From: an uncultured Devosia sp.
GTDB taxonomy: Bacteria; Pseudomonadota; Alphaproteobacteria; Rhizobiales; Devosiaceae
NCBI GenBank assembly: GCA_913775215.1
Contig: CAJYKO010000113.1
Span: 1 to 8,825 of the forward strand
Direction of reading: 5' to 3'
Length of the DNA stretch: 8,825 bases
Below, one piece after another: positions 6,377-8,825 of the stretch (positions are counted from its first letter, which is position 1; every line of letters starts with the position of its first letter). Below the pieces are notes generated by a model. It was given only the letters and a program-made list of their open reading frames with translations. It searched no databases and had not been told where the DNA came from. A program made the position numbers and the translations under genes.

Positions 6377-7488
6377 AGACTTTCGTTCTTATGGCCGGCG
6401 GCACCGGGGGGCATCTCTTCCCGGCCATGGCCCTCGCTCAGGAATTGCTGCGCCGCGGCCATGTCGTCGAGCTGATGACCGATCATCGTGTCGAAGGCTA
6501 TGGCCAGGATTTTCCAGCCCGCCAGATTCACATGGTGCCCTCGGCAACCCCGAGCCTTACCAATCCTGTCAAGTTCGCGGGCGCCAGCCTGACCATTGCG
6601 CGCGGTGTCGCCAAATCCTTTGGCATTCTGCGGGCGCTGAAACCCGATGCCGTCATCGGCTTTGGTGGCTATCCCACCTTTCCGCCCTTCATCGCGGCAA
6701 GCCTTCTCAGCGTTCCCGGCATTCTTCACGAGCAGAACGCCGTCATGGGTCGCGCCAACCGCGCCCTCAGCCGCTTCGCCGATATCCTGGCGCTCAGCTT
6801 TGCCAAGACGCGCTTTGCGGATGATCAGGGGATCGAAAAGGTTCTTACAGGCAATCCCGTGCGCGACCGTGTCCGCGCCATTGCCGCAAAACCCTATCCG
6901 CCTTTGTCTGCAACCGGCCCGATCAATCTCGTTGTCTTCGGCGGCAGCCAGGGCGCCCGCGCACTGTCCGATATCGTCCCTGAAGCCATTGCCCTCTTGC
7001 CCGATGCCCTCCGCGCGCGCCTGCGCCTCGTGCAGCAGTGCCGGCAGGAAGATCTCGATCGCGTCACCAAGATTTATCGCCAGTCGCGCGTCAGCGTCGA
7101 ACTCGCGCCATTTTTCACCGATCTGCCAGAGCGCATTGCCCAGAGCCATCTGGTGATCGGCCGCTCCGGCGCCTCGACCATTGCCGAACTCACCGTCATC
7201 GGCCGCCCCTCGATCCTCATTCCGCTGCCGGGATCGCTCGATGCCGACCAGAAAAACAACGCTCTTGTGGTCGAATCGGGGGGAGCGGGCTGGGTGATGG
7301 AACAGGCCGCGCTTTCGCCGCAATCGCTTGCCACTCGCCTCACGGATCTTTTCAACGATCCAACCCAACTCATCGAAGCCGCCCAGGCCGCACAAGGCCT
7401 CGGGCAGCCCCGCGCCGTCGAAAAGCTGGCAGACCTTGCCGAAAGCCTCGCCGGGCAGGGTACAAGCACATTGGAAGCCGCCTCATGA
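6373..7488 (+). CDS. murG: Undecaprenyl-PP-MurNAc-pentapeptide GlcNAc transferase (MurG)
   Basis: MurG is a GT-B glycosyltransferase on the cytoplasmic membrane face that adds GlcNAc from UDP-GlcNAc to lipid I, giving lipid II, the FtsW substrate. The product is 371 residues, normal for the family. The N-terminal Rossmann domain shows GGTGGH (9-14), GFGGYPT (96-102) and HEQN (119-122). GNPVR (160-164) leads into the C-terminal domain with FGGSQGAR (189-196), GRSGAST (263-269) and Glu272 in AELT, which bind the UDP-sugar, then DADQKNNA (290-297), the counterpart of the usual QxxNA motif. ATG 6373 overlaps the ftsW stop by four bases, and the murG stop overlaps the murC ATG in the same way, so the three genes are very likely one coupled operon. 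No disruption is seen. Confidence 0.97.
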   Translation: MKTFVLMAGGTGGHLFPAMALAQELLRRGHVVELMTDHRVEGYGQDFPARQIHMVPSATPSLTNPVKFAGASLTIARGVAKSFGILRALKPDAVIGFGGYPTFPPFIAASLLSVPGILHEQNAVMGRANRALSRFADILALSFAKTRFADDQGIEKVLTGNPVRDRVRAIAAKPYPPLSATGPINLVVFGGSQGARALSDIVPEAIALLPDALRARLRLVQQCRQEDLDRVTKIYRQSRVSVELAPFFTDLPERIAQSHLVIGRSGASTIAELTVIGRPSILIPLPGSLDADQKNNALVVESGGAGWVMEQAALSPQSLATRLTDLFNDPTQLIEAAQAAQGLGQPRAVEKLADLAESLAGQGTSTLEAAS

Positions 7489-8825
7489 AAATGCCCCGCA
7501 ATATTGGCCCGGTCCACTTCATCGGCATCGGCGGCATCGGCATGAGCGGCATTGCCGAAATCCTGCACAACCAGGGCTATACGGTCCAGGGCTCCGACGC
7601 CTCGCTCAATCCCAATGTCCAGCGCCTGCGCGATATGGGCATCAAGGTCGAAATCGGCCAGAACGGCGACAATCTCGGCAAGGCCGAAGTCGTTGTCGTC
7701 TCCTCGGCGATCAAGAAGGACAATCCCGAGCTCGTCGCCGCCCGCGCCAAGGCGTTGCCCATCGTGCGCCGCGCCGAAATGCTCGCCGAAATCATGCGCT
7801 TCAAGACCGCCATCGCCATTGGCGGCACGCATGGCAAGACGACCACGACGACGCTGGTCGCGACGCTCCTCGATGCTGGCAATCTCGATCCCACCGTCAT
7901 CAATGGCGGTATCATCAATGCCTATGGCACCAATGCGCGCCTCGGGGCAGGGGAATGGATGGTGGTCGAAGCCGACGAGTCGGACGGCACCTTCATCAAG
8001 CTGCCTGCCGACGTCGCCATCGTCACCAATATCGATCCTGAACATCTCGACCATTATGGCGACTTCGAAGGCGTGAAGCGCGCCTTCCACCAGTTCGTCG
8101 AGAATGTTCCGTTCTATGGCTTTGCCGTCATGTGCTTGGATCATCCGATCGTGCAGTCTCTGGTGGGCGAAATCCGCGATCGCCGCGTCATCACCTACGG
8201 TCAGAACCCGCAGGCCGACGTGCGGCTGATCGACCTCGAAAACCACGACGGCGTGCAGCATTTCTCTGTCGAAATCCGCGATCGCATCCGCCAGACCCAG
8301 CTTCGTATCGACGGGCTCGAACTGCCCATGCCGGGCACCCACAATGCCCTCAACGCTACGGCCGCCATCGCCGTCGCCGATCAGCTCCACGTTCCCGCCG
8401 AAGCCATCCGGAAGGGCCTAAAAGGCTTTACCGGCGTCAAGCGCCGCTTCACCAAGACAGGCGAAGTCGGCGGCGTTACCGTCATTGACGATTATGGCCA
8501 TCACCCGGTGGAAATATCGGCCGTCCTCCGTGCTGCCCGTCAGTCGGCCCGCCGCGATGTTGTCGCCGTCGTCCAGCCGCATCGCTATAGCCGCGTCAAC
8601 GACCTCTTCGACGATTTCGCCGCCTGCTTCAACGACGCCGATACCGTCATCGTTGCCCCCATCTACGCCGCCGGCGAACAGCCGCTGCCCGGCGTCACCC
8701 ACGAAGAACTCGTCAACCGCATCCGTAACCGCGGCCACCGCGACGCCCGCGTCATCGACCGCCCCGAAGCACTTGCGCCGCTCCTCGCCTCGCGAGTTGC
8801 GGATGGCGATTACGTCGTCTGCCTC
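7485..8825 (+). CDS. murC: UDP-N-acetylmuramate--L-alanine ligase (MurC), 3' end outside window
   Basis: MurC starts the stem peptide by joining L-Ala to UDP-MurNAc with ATP in the cytoplasm. The frame is open for 447 codons to the window edge. The family is about 465-475 residues in alphaproteobacteria, so some 20-25 residues are missing. Domain 1 has the UDP-binding loop GIGGIGMSGIAE (14-25). Domain 2 has P-loop GGTHGKTTTTT (113-123), EADESDGTF (172-180) and NIDPEHLDHYG (182-192). Then come GTHNALNA (284-291), domain 3 with DDYGHHP (335-341), and QPHRYSR (364-370). The start ATG 7485 overlaps the murG stop as ATGA. A second in-frame ATG at 7491 is the alternative and changes only two residues. 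murB, ddl and ftsQ usually follow in related clusters but are not visible. Every motif checked is intact. Confidence 0.96.
   Translation, partial: MKMPRNIGPVHFIGIGGIGMSGIAEILHNQGYTVQGSDASLNPNVQRLRDMGIKVEIGQNGDNLGKAEVVVVSSAIKKDNPELVAARAKALPIVRRAEMLAEIMRFKTAIAIGGTHGKTTTTTLVATLLDAGNLDPTVINGGIINAYGTNARLGAGEWMVVEADESDGTFIKLPADVAIVTNIDPEHLDHYGDFEGVKRAFHQFVENVPFYGFAVMCLDHPIVQSLVGEIRDRRVITYGQNPQADVRLIDLENHDGVQHFSVEIRDRIRQTQLRIDGLELPMPGTHNALNATAAIAVADQLHVPAEAIRKGLKGFTGVKRRFTKTGEVGGVTVIDDYGHHPVEISAVLRAARQSARRDVVAVVQPHRYSRVNDLFDDFAACFNDADTVIVAPIYAAGEQPLPGVTHEELVNRIRNRGHRDARVIDRPEALAPLLASRVADGDYVVCL

Noticed and set aside
6343..7395. 350-codon minus-strand open frame opposite murG
   Set aside because: It is the same kind of shadow: low-complexity composition with no domain or ribosome site.
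7074..8390. Long open frame on the minus strand (438 codons) opposite murG and murC
   Set aside because: It is antisense to two clearly conserved genes and its product is rich in D, G, A and H, as expected from the complement of GC-rich codons. No family is recognisable.

Overview
The window is a stretch of the dcw (division and cell wall) cluster of an alphaproteobacterium, all on the + strand. DNA is GC-rich with strong G/C third positions. The FtsW and MurE variants (for example a YSHKP motif in MurE), the MraY sequence and two alphaproteobacterial types of intergenic palindrome point to Hyphomicrobiales. A Devosia-like organism is my best guess from memory of such sequences, not a database result.

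Layout: murE (5' end outside the window, and broken by an in-frame TAA at 101-103), a 177-bp gap holding a pair of inverted palindromes, murF, mraY, a 299-bp non-coding stretch with a second and different inverted repeat, a gene for a secreted DUF4394 protein read from a TTG start, a strong intrinsic terminator, a short leader with several small dyads, then ftsW, murG and murC joined by ATGA overlaps. murC runs off the right end, probably about 20-25 codons short of its stop.

How the genes work together: MurC, MurE and MurF are ATP-dependent amide ligases that build the UDP-MurNAc-pentapeptide (L-Ala, meso-DAP and D-Ala-D-Ala steps). MraY moves it onto undecaprenyl phosphate to make lipid I, MurG adds GlcNAc to make lipid II, and FtsW polymerises lipid II at the septum. 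MurD, the D-Glu ligase between MurC and MurE in the pathway, normally lies between mraY and ftsW. It is absent from that slot, and the DUF4394 gene with its own terminator lies there instead.

The points most worth a second look are the nonsense codon just upstream of the MurE P-loop, the missing murD with an unrelated secreted-protein gene and terminator in its place, and the two repeat families at the two junctions where the cluster departs from its usual tight packing. I see no novel multi-gene system: no phage, transposase, CRISPR or defence genes, and no RNA genes.
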